Source: Entrophospora sp. SA101 (taxonomy: Eukaryota; Glomeromycota; Glomeromycetes; Entrophosporales; Entrophosporaceae). Taken from it: 64,000 nt of DNA. This document shows positions 61,382 to 64,000 of the stretch, piece by piece. Position numbers and translations under genes: made by a program. The notes under the pieces are model-generated. The model was not told where the DNA came from, searched no databases, and saw only the letters and a list, made by a program, of their open reading frames with translations. Within the stretch, counting starts at the first letter, position 1. Each line of letters begins with the position of its first letter. The stretch spans positions 1 to 64,000 of the forward strand of contig CAUDNR010002957.1 in NCBI GenBank assembly GCA_958430865.1, read 5' to 3'.

Positions 61382-64000
61382 ATGGATGAACAAATTTCAT
61401 TAAGAGCAGTAGCTAATTACTTGGAAAGAGAGGGTGTTTTTGCAATGACAGCAAAAAGAGTTCTTTGGACTCCAAGTAATGAATCAAAACCAGTAGTAAA
61501 TTCTTTCATTTCTACAATACAAAGTAATTTGATCAATATGGCTTTTTTTCTTTTTGCATGAATATGAATATGGAGAGAATCAATAAATAATCATTTTCTT
61601 ATTTTGCTTCTAGGAATATTTTTTGTTAAAGAAGATTCAGCTGAACCAAAATTTAAGATTATTGCAGTAAATCAAAATAATAATAGTGGTGGTGGCAATA
61701 ATAATGATAATAATTCATCTGATCCACAAAATTTTACATTTACACTAAAACCACCAGCAGGCTGGGATGAATTAAAGAAAATAAAAGCAGAATTAACAGA
61801 AAGTATACAACGTGAACGATCTGTCGTTGTTGTAACATCTTCCTCAAAATCTTCAGCCTCATCACCAGTCTATCAACGTTCAGCTGCCCCGTCACCAGCT
61901 TCTGGTTCATCGTCTCCTGCTACACGAAATACACCAGGCAAAAATGGAAATCTAAGTACTACTAATAATAATATCACTACACCCCCATCATTATCATCAT
62001 CATTATCACCGTCATCATCAATATCAACTAGAAAACCACAACTTACCAGTAAAGACATTGAACTACGAAAACAATTACTGCTTAGAGATAAAAATTTAGC
62101 TGATCAGCATAAAACTCTTGTAGTGGAACATAAATGTATTAATGAAGAGGAATTCTGGGAATTGAGAAAAGTATGGTTTTATTTCCATACATGTTATAAA
62201 GCTTGTGTATGCTTAAAAACCATCATATTAAATATAAAAGAAAATATAAATAAAAAAATGCTTTTTAGCAAATATTTTTTTATTAACTTCAATAATAAAA
62301 AACCAAATATGTGATTGGTTTGATATGGTTCAGAATCTATTACGTGATCAAGATGCACGTACGAACCAACAAAGAGGTTGTTCTTCTACAATGCCTCACT
62401 TACGACCTGTGACTGAAGATGGTGGTGAAGCTAAAATTAATATAACACCTCAACTGATCCGTGAGATATTTGATGAATATCCACGTGTAGAAGCTGCTTA
62501 TAAACTTTATGTTCCTGAAAGGGTAATTTATGACTATTAATTATATTATTATTTTTTTTTTTTTGATAACAATATATATCTAACTATGATTTGAAATTAT
62601 AGTTATCAGAACAAGAATTTTGGAAACAATATGTACAATCAAAATTCAATGATCGTAATAGAGCAGTCACATCAAATGGTTCACAAGGAGATGAAATATT
62701 TGATAAATGTTGGGTCGAAACTGAAAAAGGTTAACTGATAACAATAATAATAATAATAGAAAAAAAATTTTTTCTTTGACGGCAAACTTCAAAATATATG
62801 ATTAATTTATCTTTTTGATTATTTTGATAATTTATGTTAGATCTTAACCAAGATTCTGGGCATGTAAGAAAAAAATTAAAAATAAGTACATTAAGAGATT
62901 TAAATGCAACACAAGAAGATCATATAGAGGTTAGTTGAATTTTAATATTTGGTAGTTAGATTTATATATATATTATTAAATTATTAAATATTATTATATT
63001 ATCATATATTATTTTGATAATCAACAATTAGCTGGAAATGATGCCAGACATCACTATGAGGCCAAGCCAAAATAAAGTTTTATCATTATTAAGACGAAAT
63101 AATAGACATTCAGAAAGAGTATTGGAAATATCAACAAGGTAATATAATATATATTTGTTAGGAAGTAAAGAAGATGAATGCATACATGTATGAGAGAAAT
63201 AAGATGGAGCGGAAAGAAACAATATTATATTTATTACTTTTATATATTTATGATACTTATAAATAATACTTAAAAAATTTTTTAATAGAGAAAAATCAAA
63301 GAAAGATAAAAATTACGTGGAGGAAAAGGTATCTTTGATATTTTAATCATGCTATTTATCTTCATTAAAGGAAAACCAAAATTCTTATTACTTTATATTT
63401 GAACAGAAAGAGGATTATATAAATGAACTATTATTAGAAGACTTGTGTGATGAACAATCTAACCAACGACTATTACTTGATATTAGGGATCAACGTGAAT
63501 ATTTCGCAACTCAATTAACCGAAGCTAGCTCAGATGTTGATTTATTAAATTCTACTCTTGTATGTGTTGAATAATAATATGCCACCCTATTATTATTTCT
63601 AATTAATTAATAAATAAATAAATATTTTTTCTAGAATTTAAATGAATCAATTGAAACCCTCAAAAATGATGTTACAGAATGGAATTTAGATATGTTAAAA
63701 GGTGTAAAGAATGTTAGTATATATATATATATTCACATATAATATAATTAATTATTGGTTGTATTGTGTATTACAGTAGTAATGGTGATGAATTATTTAT
63801 TAAATTAGAAATCTCTTGGAAGTTTATGTAAAGATTTTTATACTAAATCTTTTGAAATAATAAAACAAAAACAACAACGTAACCAGGAAGCAACTCCTAA
63901 AATAGGTAAGTCATAACAGTAACAATAACAAACAATAACATCAATAAATAAATTTCTAATCCTAATCCTAATCACAATATTAATATTATCATCAGACGAT
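61382..64000 (+). CDS. TFB1: TFIIH subunit p62/TFB1 (copy 2), 3' end outside the window
   Basis: Exons 1-10 complete (61382-61523, 61614-62170, 62334-62522, 62603-62729, 62841-62929, 63032-63138, 63289-63328, 63407-63559, 63635-63712, 63809-63905), and the first five bases of exon 11 (63996-64000) are present before the window ends. Identical to copy 1 as far as visible. Whether the gene is complete beyond the window decides whether the duplication provides two functional TFB1 genes. Confidence 0.9.

Larger units (their letters stand above)
49992..64000. repeat. copy 2 of the large direct duplication, running off the window
   Basis: Base-for-base continuation of 10124-24132 at a constant offset of 39,868. 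The left edge is sharp: ttttttctc at 49992 matches 10124, while the preceding base and the bases before it differ. Confidence 0.95.

Noticed and set aside
1..64000. CRISPR arrays, tRNA, rRNA or snRNA genes, bacterial operons
   Set aside because: No regularly spaced repeats, no T-loop/anticodon-like sequences, and no Shine-Dalgarno-led gene clusters were recognised; the genes are clearly spliceosomal eukaryotic.

Overview
The window is nuclear DNA of an extremely AT-rich, intron-dense fungus. Spliceosomal introns of about 60-260 bp with GT(A)-AG ends, asparagine/serine homopolymers, TKL-type kinases with an N-terminal CxxC..CxxC segment followed by a WTSGN motif, BTB-TLDc proteins, degraded hAT/Tc1 elements and a Fanzor (eukaryotic TnpB) relic together point to an arbuscular mycorrhizal fungus of the Rhizophagus type. 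The species assignment is inference from gene style, not a database result. Layout: 1-5 kb holds a kinase gene, then a 722-bp hAT element with an 8-bp target duplication. 5.0-6.9 kb holds a six-exon MFS transporter with two micro-exons. 9.1-9.7 kb holds an unrecognised coiled-coil protein. From 10,124 a block begins whose first 14 kb recurs at a constant offset of 39,868 bp from 49,992 to the window end. It contains a degraded BED/hAT remnant, a class I SAM methyltransferase, QTRT2 (queuine tRNA-ribosyltransferase accessory subunit), a pogo-like MITE and TFB1/p62 of TFIIH. The single-copy middle (25-45 kb) holds the Fanzor pseudogene, a MITE with a readable empty site, a divergent BTB-TLDc / ING-PHD pair, an IFRD protein, a fructosamine-3-kinase, a KCTD-type BTB protein, hAT and Tc1 pseudogenes and several inverted-repeat elements. 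A run of 10 N (45,124-45,133) sits at the missing right end of the Tc1 element. 45-50 kb is transposon debris, including a hAT pseudogene with an exact 255-bp internal tandem duplication. Most genes are ordinary nuclear housekeeping genes (transcription/repair, chromatin reading, tRNA modification, deglycation) without operon logic. The most notable points are: (i) the 39.9-kb tandem duplication (or assembly artefact) whose junction lies inside a diverged dispersed repeat, as expected for unequal crossing-over; (ii) the Fanzor relic with changed RuvC residues; (iii) a queuine-salvage gene with a probable GC-AG intron. Exon boundaries were derived by hand from reading frame, splice signals and family similarity. 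No search or alignment program was run.
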